A stretch of DNA of 64,000 nucleotides, from contig CM063289.1 in assembly GCA_032173965.1 (NCBI GenBank), positions 29,686,690-29,750,689 on the forward strand, in the 5' to 3' direction. Shown piece by piece: positions 55,170 to 64,000 of the stretch. The position numbers and the translations under genes were made by a program. Position 1 is the stretch's first letter. Each line of letters opens with the position of its first letter. The DNA is from Sitta carolinensis (lineage: Eukaryota; Chordata; Aves; Passeriformes; Sittidae). The notes beneath the pieces were generated by a model, which searched no databases, was not told where the DNA came from, and saw only the letters and a program-made list of their open reading frames with translations.

Positions 55170-56610
55170 GGGTTTCCCAGGTGTTGGTGCATTCCCCTGT
55201 TTTCCCTCTCTTGGTTGTTCTGGTTTTAGGCTTCACCTGGAGCCCCCCGAGGGTGAGAGAGCTGAAATATTCTGTGGCCTGGAGTATTTCTGTGGGAGAA
55301 AAGCTGGAATTTCCCTGGGAATGGTTTGTGACCTCGAGTCAGCCTGGCTGTGGTCGGGAGGAAGGGATCAGGGAGTGAAGGGCTCAGGGTACTGCAGGAA
55401 GAGGAAGAAAACCCAAATTCCTGTGTCTCCATTCATTGGCTAATATGAAGGATTTAAAGGAAAGTATCCACATTTTATTGCTGAACACAAGATTCCAAAC
55501 GGTGCAGTTTTGCACTGACATCTCTTCCCAAGCTCCTTCCTAAGATTCCATGGGAGAAAAGACAGGAATTGGATCCAAGGCCCTTGAATTTTTGATTTTG
55601 GGGGATCCAACCTGTCTGTATGGCCTTGGAGATGTCACTTTGCCTCTAAAAGAAATCACTTTTCCTTCTGCCAGGAAGCCTCAGGTGGGAGGAAATCAGG
55701 TCTGGATTTTCTGGGAGAAGCAGGAAAACAAACCCACACCTATTTGCAAGCCAAAGCTTTTTTTTTTTTTCATTTCATAGTTCATAAATATTTTTTTACA
55801 CCTGCTTTTTCAAAGAACTAGGAGGAGGAGTGAATATACTGAATTCATTGTGTATTCCGAAGAATAAATTTCTGTCAAACTTCAAGAAGACAAACCCAAA
55901 AGTGCAAAACCAACGTTAAAAACCAAAGGAAGGGTGAATTTAAACCCAGCTTAACACAAAACCCCACTGCTGGTTTTTGTTAAGCTGCTGACCTGGCTCT
56001 TGGGGGGCTCTTTGGTGCTGGATGTGACACAGATCTGATTTCCAAAATATCCTGTGGGGTGAGGAATTAAAACCTGTTTTGTGTTAGGATCCCAAACTTG
56101 TCACTGTGCTTGGAGATAAACCTGCAGGACCCTGTGGCATTCCAGATTTAGGATTTAGGATTCACTCCCTGCTGTTGGGAAGGGCCAGGAGAGCACAGTT
56201 CTCTGGAGAATGGAATGAGCCTTGCATGGAAGTGTCCAGAAAAATGATTTGGTTGTGTTGGAAGAACATCTTTCTCCAGAAATAAAAAGCTGATGTTGAT
56301 TTTAGCCTGCCCAGTAATTCCCTAAGGACTGGGGGAGTTTAACCATGGGAATGCTGGGCCAGGGAGGGTTTTCCTGGGAACACAGGAAAATCCAGGAGTC
56401 AGGAGATGTGCAGGAGCTCTCTCAATGGACACTGGCAGATTCCCAGGTTTCCCCTCCTCCCTGATTTTCCCCATGGCCAGAGCAGGTGGTGCTCCTCAGG
56501 AAAACCAAGGGATCCATTGGAAAACCAAGGGATCCCCTCTGCAAAACCCCTGCAGGAAATGCAGCCAATCTGAGCTGCTTGAGCACAGAGAGAGGATTTG
56601 GGGGGTGATC
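55170..56610 (+). other. LEPR: LEPR 3' UTR and downstream DNA
   Basis: Follows the stop codon. An AATAAA lies at 55863-55868 and another candidate near 56280. No further exon is recognised. The next gene expected in vertebrates (PDE4B) is not seen in the window. Confidence 0.55.
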
Positions 56611-56614
56611 AGTG

Positions 56615-56890
56615 GGATTGGATCCCTTCCTGGGCTTGAATCCTTCACCATGGGCATCATCCCTGACAGAGCTGGGAAGTGCTGGATGCTCTGGAAAAAA
56701 AAAAAAACATGGAACAGAGCAGAAAAAATACCAGCAGGCAGGTGGATGAGGATCATGTTGTGCCTGGGTGTTCCCACTGCCTCAGCTTCCCCCAAAGGGA
56801 TCAGGTGTTGGTTTAGCAGGAAGCACAGTGAAAGGTGGATTTTCCAGGCAAAGAATTGAGAAAGGAAGAAGATTCTGTCACTTTTCTCCT
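56615..56890 (+). repeat. Inverted duplication, left arm
   Basis: Reverse complement of 62818-63090 at high similarity. Both contain an A or T run of 12-15 bases beside 'catggaacagagcagaaaaa', then 'ggatgaggatcatgttgtgc' and 'aaagggatcaggtgttggtt'. Family unknown. Both arms share a readable frame with KIPAGRWMRIMLCL, but nothing shows it is coding. Confidence 0.9.
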
Positions 56891-56894
56891 CCTG

Positions 56895-58050
56895 GGCTGC
56901 TCCTGTGCTCATCTGCAATCCCAGTGCTCCTGAGGATGCTGCAAATCCAGGTCCTGACCCACAGCACGGGGCAGGGCCCAGCTCCATAAATAATTCCTGC
57001 AACTGGCATCTGCATCCTGATGGAGGGGACATTGGATCCTGCTCCTCACCTCGCCGTGCTCCCAGAGAAAGCCAAAATCTGCATATCCTGAATGCTCCAT
57101 CTGCTGCCTCTGGCTCCTGTTACAGCTCCTGCTGCTCCCTCGGGCAGCAGCTGCCTCGGGGAGGGAAAACTGGGAGCTGGGCAGAATTGGGAGCTGGGGT
57201 CAGTTATTTTCCATCATTATTTGCCCCCCTCAGCTTCAGGTCAGGTTGTTTCTCACAGCTGAGCTTTTCCCAGGATTGCTCTGTTTGCAGCCACAGGAGC
57301 AAAGTTTCCATGGCTGAGCTGGAGCTGGGAATGTGCAATTCCTGGGGGTTTTGGAAGGTAAGGAAATTTTTGTTGGGAGCACAAGAAGGTCCCACTCATT
57401 TCAGAACTGTCCCTGCAAGGGACACAGGTGTCACCTCAGGGAGGGCTTTGTGCCAGGAGCTGGCCTTGGAAATGTCCAGAGCAGGAATTTGTGCTTGCTG
57501 CTTCTCCCAGTGCCATGGCAGGAGAGCTGGGAAAGGAACCTGGGAGAAAGGAGGGAACAGGGGCAGGGCAGGGAAAAATGGGGAAAATGGGGGTCAAGTG
57601 ATGAGCTTCACCTCCAGCTCTGCTCTCCTCCACTGCTGGGTCAGTGCCAAAGGGATTCACCAACCCCTGGGCATGGGAGGGGAGGAAAAACCTCTGGAAT
57701 TGCATTGGGAGCAGCCCCAGGAGTGACCCAGCACAGTTTGTGTTTCCTTCACAGGGAAGAGGTTGCTGCTTCTCCAGAAATGTTCCTGTGCCACCAACAA
57801 TCCCGAGCCCATTCCCAGGGAATGTGGGCATTTTGCAGAGAAATTGGGGGTTTTTGGCCCTGGCCTCACGCTCTGCAGGAGGGGCCTTTTCACTTGGAAC
57901 CGAGCAATTTTAGAAACCACGTGCAGCTTCTGAAGTACAAATTAAGATCCTGCAGATTCATTTTGAGGAGCATTCAGGAGTGCAGCTCTTTTATGTAAGA
58001 AAATGAATCAAATGTGTCATTTTCCCTTTTCCATGTCATTTGCAGCTAAG
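56895..58050 (+). other. Intergenic stretch, no gene recognised
   Basis: Several medium open frames are present but none shows a conserved motif or splice structure. A C-run/T-run tract begins near 58059. Confidence 0.4.
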
Positions 58051-58134
58051 GTTAAATTCCCCCCCCCCCCCCCTTTTTTTCTTCCTTTCTTTTTTTTTTT
58101 TTTAATCTGGTTTTGATGTTTAAAGCAGCAAAAA

Positions 58135-58215
58135 CTTCCCGTGCCAGGGATTTGGAACTGGATCATCTTTAAGATCCCTTCCAACCCAGGCCATTCCATG
58201 ACTCCCTGATTTAAA
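58135..58215 (+). mobile_element. CR1 3'-end fragment
   Basis: 'gggatttggaactggatcat', 'ctttaagatcccttccaacc' and 'ccattccatgactcc' match the CR1 3' terminus. Confidence 0.75.
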
Positions 58216-58219
58216 AGCA

Positions 58220-59390
58220 CAGAAGGGATCAACACATCCTTTAAATCCTTCCCCAAGCCATGATTTTGTCGTGGATATTCCAGATTTCGAGTTCCCTGTT
58301 GGAGAAAATTAAAATGCAGGTTTCTGGTGGGAATTTCTGCAAGAGGAAGGATCCCGTTCTTCCAACCTCCCTCTGCTGGGAAAACAACTTGTATCAAGGT
58401 TTGAATTAAATCTCTTTGGGATGTGCATCCAGGTTTTTCCCAGTAAAACACCGGGATTTCAGCCCCAGCCACACCAAAAGGACCCCAAATTCCTGGCAGG
58501 AAGAGCCAAACTGGGAAGCCCAGCATCCTCGTGGCTGGAAAAAAGCGGGCGGGTTTAGCAGGTGCCGGCTAATGAAAACCCCCCAAAGCTCTCATTAATT
58601 AATGCGGCAGAGCAGGGCCGGGCACTGAGAACTCTCCGCAGGAAGCTGCCAAAGAGCTCCTGGAATAACGTGGCAGGGAGGGGATGGATGGAAAAAACAA
58701 GGGATGGAGGCAGGGCAGCCCGGGCTGGGCGGGGGATGCTGGGGAAAAGCCGCGGGCAGCCGGCTCTGGGAGAGGGAAAGGTCACGGCAGTGCAGCTCGG
58801 AGCTAATTAAGGGCTCTGGTGTGGCTTTTTAATCACCTTTTATACACGCAGCCGCCTCTTCCCATCGTCCTGGGTGGGCCCTTGGGGGATGCAAAGGAAG
58901 CTCGTTTCGCGAAGGTTCCTCCAAACGCGGCCCTTTGGAGCCGCAGGGTCTGGAGGGGGGTTAGGGACGGGGCACAGACCCAGCCCGTGCTGCTTCCCCA
59001 GCAAGGGAAGCAATTCCCGCCTGGATGCAGCGCTTGGCAAAGGAGGAGGAGCAGCCCGGGCTGGGGAAGGTGTCCCAAAGCTGGGGTGGAATGAGATGGG
59101 CTTAACCTCTGTCCAAATCCAAACCATTGGGGGATTTTAGAATTCTGGGAATTCCGTGAATGGGATTTTAGGATTCTGGGAATGGATGGGATGGGAAAGC
59201 CAAGGAAGAGCTCTCTGTTAGATCTCCCAAATCCAGGCAGGACACCCAGGTGGGCAGGAGACCCAGCTCAGGCTGCAGAGGAGCACTCAGAGCCTCATCT
59301 GGAGCTTCCAGCGATGAGTAAAGATCTGGCAGGGAAAGAATCCTTTCCTCTTGTGCCTGCCTAATGGCAGAAGCTCTGGGAGATCAGCTG
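58220..59390 (+). other. Intergenic stretch with mild GC rise
   Basis: A modest CpG increase near 58540-59060 without an identifiable exon. Nothing else was recognised. Confidence 0.4.
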
Positions 59391-59409
59391 CTGTTTGCAG
59401 GAACAGCTT

Positions 59410-59840
59410 GGGAGCACTCTGCTCTGGCTGGGTGGCCAGGAGAACTCCGGCTGGGTGGCCAGGAGAACTCCAGCTGGATTGTCAGAAAAACTCCAGCTGG
59501 GTGGCCAGGAGAACTCCAGCTGGATTGTCAGAAAAACTCCAGCTGGGTGGACAGGAGAACTCCAACTGTGTGGCCAGAACTCCAGCTGGGTGGACAGGAG
59601 AACTCCAGCTGGGTGGACAGGAGAACTCCAGCTGGGTGATCAGGAGAAATCGAGGTGGCTCAGCAGAACTCCAGCTGGATCGTCAGGAAAACTCCAGCTG
59701 AGTGGTTAGGAAAATTCCAGCTGGGTGGCCAGGGAAATTCCAGCTGATCATCAGGAGAACTCCATCTGGATTGTCAGGAGAACTTCATCTGGATCATCAG
59801 AACTCCAGGTGGGTGATCAGGAAAACTCCAGCTGGGAGAG
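59410..59840 (+). repeat. ~22-bp 'aggagaactccagctgggtg' minisatellite
   Basis: About nineteen copies with variants (attgtcagaaaaactccagc). Three forward frames are open because the unit lacks stops. Confidence 0.94.
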
Positions 59841-60104
59841 GAGCACCTCCCTGCTCAGCACAGGGGCAGGGATGGCTTCAGCCCTGCTCCCCATTTCTGC
59901 CCCCTGAGCCATCCCACCCCCCTGGAAACATCTGGCTGGAGCAGGGATGGATCCAGGGAGGTTTCTTCCAACAGCTTCAGCTGAAGTGAAGGGTGTTGGG
60001 TTTCTTTTTGTTTTCAGTCAACAGCATTTGGGATGTGCTCTGAAAGTGAAAAGATGGGGTTAGGTCACTGCTTGTCTTGGAGCTGGGAAGGGTCTGGAGC
60101 AGTG

Positions 60105-61345
60105 GATGGAGCTGGAGAAGGGTCTGGAGCCCCAGGAGAGGCTGAGGGAGCTGGGCAGGGACTGGAGAATCCCTGAGGGAGCTGGGAAGGGACTGGAGAA
60201 TCCCTGAGGAGCTGGGAAGGGACTGGAGAATCCCTGAGGAGCTGGGAAGGGACTGGAGAATCCCTGAGGAGCTGGGAAGGGACTGGAGAATCCCTGAGGG
60301 AGCTGGGAAGGGACTGGAGAATCCCTGAGGGAGCTGGGAAGGGACTGGAGAATCCCTGAGGAGCTGGGAAGGGACTGGAGAATCCCTGAGGAGCTGGGAA
60401 GGGACTGGAGAATCCTTGAGGGAGCTGGGAAGGGACTGGAGAATCCCTGAGGAGCTGGGAAGGGACTGGAGAATCCCTGAGGAGCTGGGAAGGGACTGGA
60501 GAATCCTTGAGGAGCTGGGAAGGGACTGGAGAATCCCTGAGGAGCTGGGAAGGGACTGGAGAATCCCTGAGGGAGCTGGGAAGGGAATGGAGAATCCCTG
60601 AGGGAGCTGGGAAGGGAATGGAGAATCCCTGAGGAGCTGGGAAGGGACTGGAGAATCCCTGAGGAGCTGGAAAGGGACAGAAGAATCCCTGAGGAGCTGG
60701 GAAGGGACTGGAGAATCCTTGAGGAGCTGGGAAGGGACTGGAGAATCCTGAGGAGCTGGGAAGGGACTGGAGAATCCTGAGGAGCTGGGAAGGGACTGGA
60801 GAATCCTTGAGGAGCTGGGAAGGGACTGGAGAATCCCTGAGGAGCTGGGAAGGGACTGGAGAATCCCTGAGGGAGCTGGGAAGGGAATGGAGAATCCCTG
60901 AGGGAGCTGGGAAGGGAATGGAGAATCCCTGAGGAGCTGGGAAGGGACTGGAGAATCCCTGAGGAGCTGGGAAGGGACTGGAGAATCCCTGAGGAGCTGG
61001 AAAGGGACTGGAGAATCCTTGAGGGAGCTGGGAAGGGACTGGAGAATCCCTGAGGAGCTGGGAAGGGACTGGAGAATCCCTGAGGAGCTGGGAAGGGACT
61101 GGAGAATCCTTGAGGAGCTGGGAAGGGACTGGAGAATCCCTGAGGAGCTGGGAAGGGACTGGAGAATCCCTGAGGGAGCTGGGAAGGGAATGGAGAATCC
61201 CTGAGGGAGCTGGGAAGGGAATGGAGAATCCCTGAGGAGCTGGGAAGGGACTGGAGAATCCCTGAGGAGCTGGGAAGGGACTGGAGAATCCCTGAGGAGC
61301 TGGAAAGGGACAGAAGAATCCCTGAGGAGCTGGGAAGGCTCAGCC
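60105..61345 (+). repeat. 30-bp CR1-derived minisatellite with 603-bp higher-order repeat
   Basis: About forty copies of 'gagctgggaagggactggag' followed by 'aatccctgag'. Diagnostic variants (ccttgagg, gggaatgg) recur in the same order 603 bases apart: the segments starting at 60416 and 61019 translate identically over 61 residues. The array runs directly into CR1 text at 61337. Confidence 0.96.
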
Positions 61346-61700
61346 TGGAGCAAAGGAGGCTCAGGAGGAATTTCTGGCTCTGCCCAACTCCTGCCAGGAG
61401 GGGACAGCCAGGGGGATTTGGGATCTGCTCCAGGAACAGGGACAGGAGGAGGAAATGGCTTCAAGTTACTCCAGGGAAGGTTCAGCTTGGATATTATGGA
61501 GAATTTCTTCCCAGAAAGGATTTTCCAGCCCTGACCCAGCTGCCCAGGGCAGGGTTGGAGTGCCCATGCCTGGAGGGATTTCAAATCCCTGTGGAAGTGG
61601 CTCTTGGGGACACGGGGCAGTGCTGGGAAATAATTGGACTTGATGGTCTCAGAGGACTTTCCCAAGATTAATGATTCCAGGATCTATGATTTTATCACTG
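61337..61700 (+). mobile_element. CR1 LINE 3' region
   Basis: 'aaggctcagcctggagcaaa', 'gatattatggagaatttctt', 'gcagggttggagtgcccatg', then 'ggacttgatggtctcagagg' and a terminal 'atgattccaggatctatgat'. This is the canonical 3' region in sense orientation. Confidence 0.88.
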
Positions 61701-61709
61701 TGGGAGCCT

Positions 61710-62270
61710 TTTTCTCTCTTTCCCAGCAGCTGGATGTGGGAATTGATGTTGAACCCTGTGAGGGCTCCACTCCAGTTCCCTGTGTGCAGCTGGGAGAGAT
61801 TGCCTGGAACCTCTCGGAGCTCTGTGGCTTCTCTGGCTGAACCAGGGAGGCTAAAAAACTGCCCAGATGGAAATTCAGGAGATCTGGAGATTATTTCCCT
61901 GCAAGTTCTGCTTTGTGTCACCTGCCCAGACCCTCTCAGAGGTGACAGCACCCAGAAACACAAGCCAGGGTTGCCAGGCTAAAAGACACAAAGGTTTCTT
62001 GTTGGTTTAAAAGCCTGCTCTGTTTTTTAGGGTTTTTTTTTTTTTTTTTTTTTTTGTAGGCAAAAGGACAGTGGAACCTTTCCTGCCAATCTGAGATCCT
62101 TTTTCCCACTCCAAAAACCCCCAAATCTGGGATTAGGGGCTAAAGTCTTTCTGGCCACTGCTTTGGTGTGGTTTTAGGGAGTTGATGTGAATTAACTGAG
62201 CTCTTCACAGTGAGGAAAATCCCTTTCCTGGGCACTTCCCAGACTCTCCCTGTGAGGCTGGGCAGGCCCT
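61710..62270 (+). other. Intergenic DNA, no gene recognised
   Basis: Includes a long T run near 62032-62056. No other feature supported. Confidence 0.4.
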
Positions 62271-62277
62271 GGCACAG

Positions 62278-62410
62278 ATTTCCTATCCCTGGAAGTGTCC
62301 AAGGCCAGCTGGGAGCAAACTGGGATAGTGGAAGGTGTCCCTGCCCAGGGAGAGGGGACCTGGATAACCCCTGAGTTCCCTCCCAACCCAAACCATCCCA
62401 GGATCCTGTT
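62278..62410 (+). mobile_element. CR1 3'-end fragment
   Basis: 'ctatccctggaagtgtccaa', 'actgggatagtggaaggtgt', 'ccctcccaacccaaaccatc'. Confidence 0.8.
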
Positions 62411-62817
62411 CCATGAGGAATTCGAGCTTTAATTTCAGCATTCTTTTATCTGTTCACTTGTGTTTATTTAGACAAAATTTTAGCTGCTTCCTTCATCAAA
62501 TCCAAACCCCTTCCAGCCTTGCTGTTTTGCAGGATGAATAATCTTGTCAGTGGCTATTTATTCCCAGGATCCAGCAACTTCCAGACACAAATCCTCCTCC
62601 TGTTGGATAAACTGGGCTGGGGACAAGCTGTGGGTTCAGGGCTGGCTGCCAGAGAGGAGAACATTCCCCAGCCCCTCTGAGCCCTGCCCAGAGCTCCTCC
62701 TGGAGCCTGCCAGGGATTGGGATGCTCCCGAGGAACTCGGTGGGATGAGTCAGCTCGTGTCTGCCAGCCTGGTGCTGAGGGGGAGGAAGAGGAGTGAGGA
62801 GCTTGTGCTGATCCAGG

Positions 62818-63090
62818 GAAGCTGCAGCACAGGAGAAAAGTGACAGAATCTTCTTCCTTTCTCAATTCCTTGCCTGGAAAAATCCACCTTTTCCTGTGCT
62901 TCCTGCTAAACCAACACCTGATCCCTTTGGGGGAAGCTGAGGCAGTGGGAACATCCAGGCACAACATGATCCTCATCCACCTGCCTGCTGGTATTTTTTC
63001 TGCTCTGTTCCATGTTTTTTTTTTTTTTTCCAGAGCATCCAGCACTTCCCAGCTCTGTCAGGAAGTTAAGGATTCAAGCCCATCCTCCCT
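62818..63090 (-). repeat. Inverted duplication, right arm
   Basis: Partner of 56615-56890 in opposite orientation about 6 kb away. A small insertion distinguishes the outer ends. Confidence 0.9.
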
Positions 63091-63094
63091 CCTA

Positions 63095-64000
63095 AAGCCC
63101 AGGCTACAGAGAAAATTGGGAAGCTGAGATCTGAGCCTCACATCCCAGGGAGTGCTGCAATGCTCCTCGCCGTTGTCTTCAACCAAAATATTTGGGTTTC
63201 CAGGTTTGTTTCACAAGGAGAAATTAGCCATGGAATTACCCTCGTTGTTTTGGGACTGTGGCAAATCCTTTCTGCTTCCCATCTCCTGCACCTGCCTGCT
63301 GCTTCATGGATGAGAAATTCCAGTGGTTCCATTCCCTGGCCTTGCTCCAGGGCAGTGTCTGCCTTTAGAAACTGCCCAGCATTCTCCAAAGAATAAAAAA
63401 CTTCAGTGGCTCCTGGCCTTTTCCTAGGAAAGCTGGTTGGGTTTTTTTGGGGAAGCCACCCTGTTGGAGGGGAACTGCCTGGATTGCTGGTTTATCCATT
63501 TCCAGGCAGGATTTGGGAATGCACAGCAGCCTCCTCAGCCACTCCTGAGGTGTAAAAACCTCCTCGAGGCCTCCCAGAGGGATTTTTGGAGGGGTTGGAA
63601 ACACATCCTCCACTGCACAGCTGCTGCTCCATGCACTTCTCCCAAATAATTCCCTAATAAAGCTCCAGGAAGCAAAGGAGGGATGGAATGTCTGCCCTGC
63701 ACCTCTTCCCTCCTTGCTCAGCTCCTCTCTCTTGATATCAAACCCAACAATTCTGCTCCTGGTATGAAATGGGAAATTCCATTGCCTTCTCCCAGCATCT
63801 GTTCTATCCCATTGAATTCCTGTTTGTTTGATATCCATGAGCTTCTTCTGCTCCTTCAGCTGGAAGGACAGAGAAGGGAGCACCAGCATTCATTAATTCT
63901 GCCCAATTAATTCATTAATTCATGGATCTCTTACAATATCCTGGCTATTTGTTTCCTTTCCCTGTTTCCATCCTGTTCATCTCCCCACAATCCGCAGCCT
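63095..64000 (+). other. Intergenic DNA to window end
   Basis: Unique sequence; no exon, RNA gene or mobile element recognised. Confidence 0.4.

Noticed and set aside
7876..61345. Tandem arrays considered as CRISPR arrays
   Set aside because: The genome is vertebrate, units are contiguous without unique spacers, and no cas genes are present.

Overview
The window is nuclear DNA from a bird, probably a songbird (the songbird call is inference). Two things support this. First, the gene order DNAJC6 - LEPROT - LEPR, all on the + strand, is the conserved vertebrate arrangement. Second, the intergenic and intronic DNA carries several CR1 LINE 3' ends and LTR-like segments of avian type. Nothing looks bacterial or viral in gene content: genes are split into short exons with GT/AG borders and matching codon phases.

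Layout. 1-11.9 kb: the last seven coding exons of DNAJC6 (auxilin), including the full C-terminal J domain with its HPD motif, stop codon at 9812-9814, and 3' UTR. 12.4-13.7 kb: a CpG-rich promoter and the first two coding exons of LEPROT. LEPROT exons 3 and 4 were not found. 13.7-19.3 kb: almost continuous minisatellite DNA ending in a second CpG-rich block, possibly a LEPR 5' exon. 21.7-55.2 kb: all 18 coding exons of LEPR, from signal peptide to the long signalling tail with its three conserved tyrosine motifs. 55.2-64 kb: LEPR 3' UTR and downstream DNA with CR1 pieces, two minisatellites and a large inverted duplication.

The remarkable part is how tandem repeats have invaded this locus. 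More than twenty minisatellite or microsatellite blocks occur. Two of them lie inside LEPR coding exons: a 2.3-kb GC-rich array in coding exon 4 and a 0.8-kb array in the Ig-like domain exon 7. Coding exon 11, with its WSXWS box, is preceded by three partial tandem copies of itself. Three arrays were built by expansion inside CR1 elements.

Several exons (one in DNAJC6, LEPR exons 2, 7 and 10) show frame breaks that all correspond to one missing base. The same defect in the conserved DNAJC6 makes consensus-sequence error more likely than gene death. The remaining LEPR exons are open with perfectly matching phases, and the receptor is probably functional. What happens to the two exonic arrays in mRNA is the main open question.
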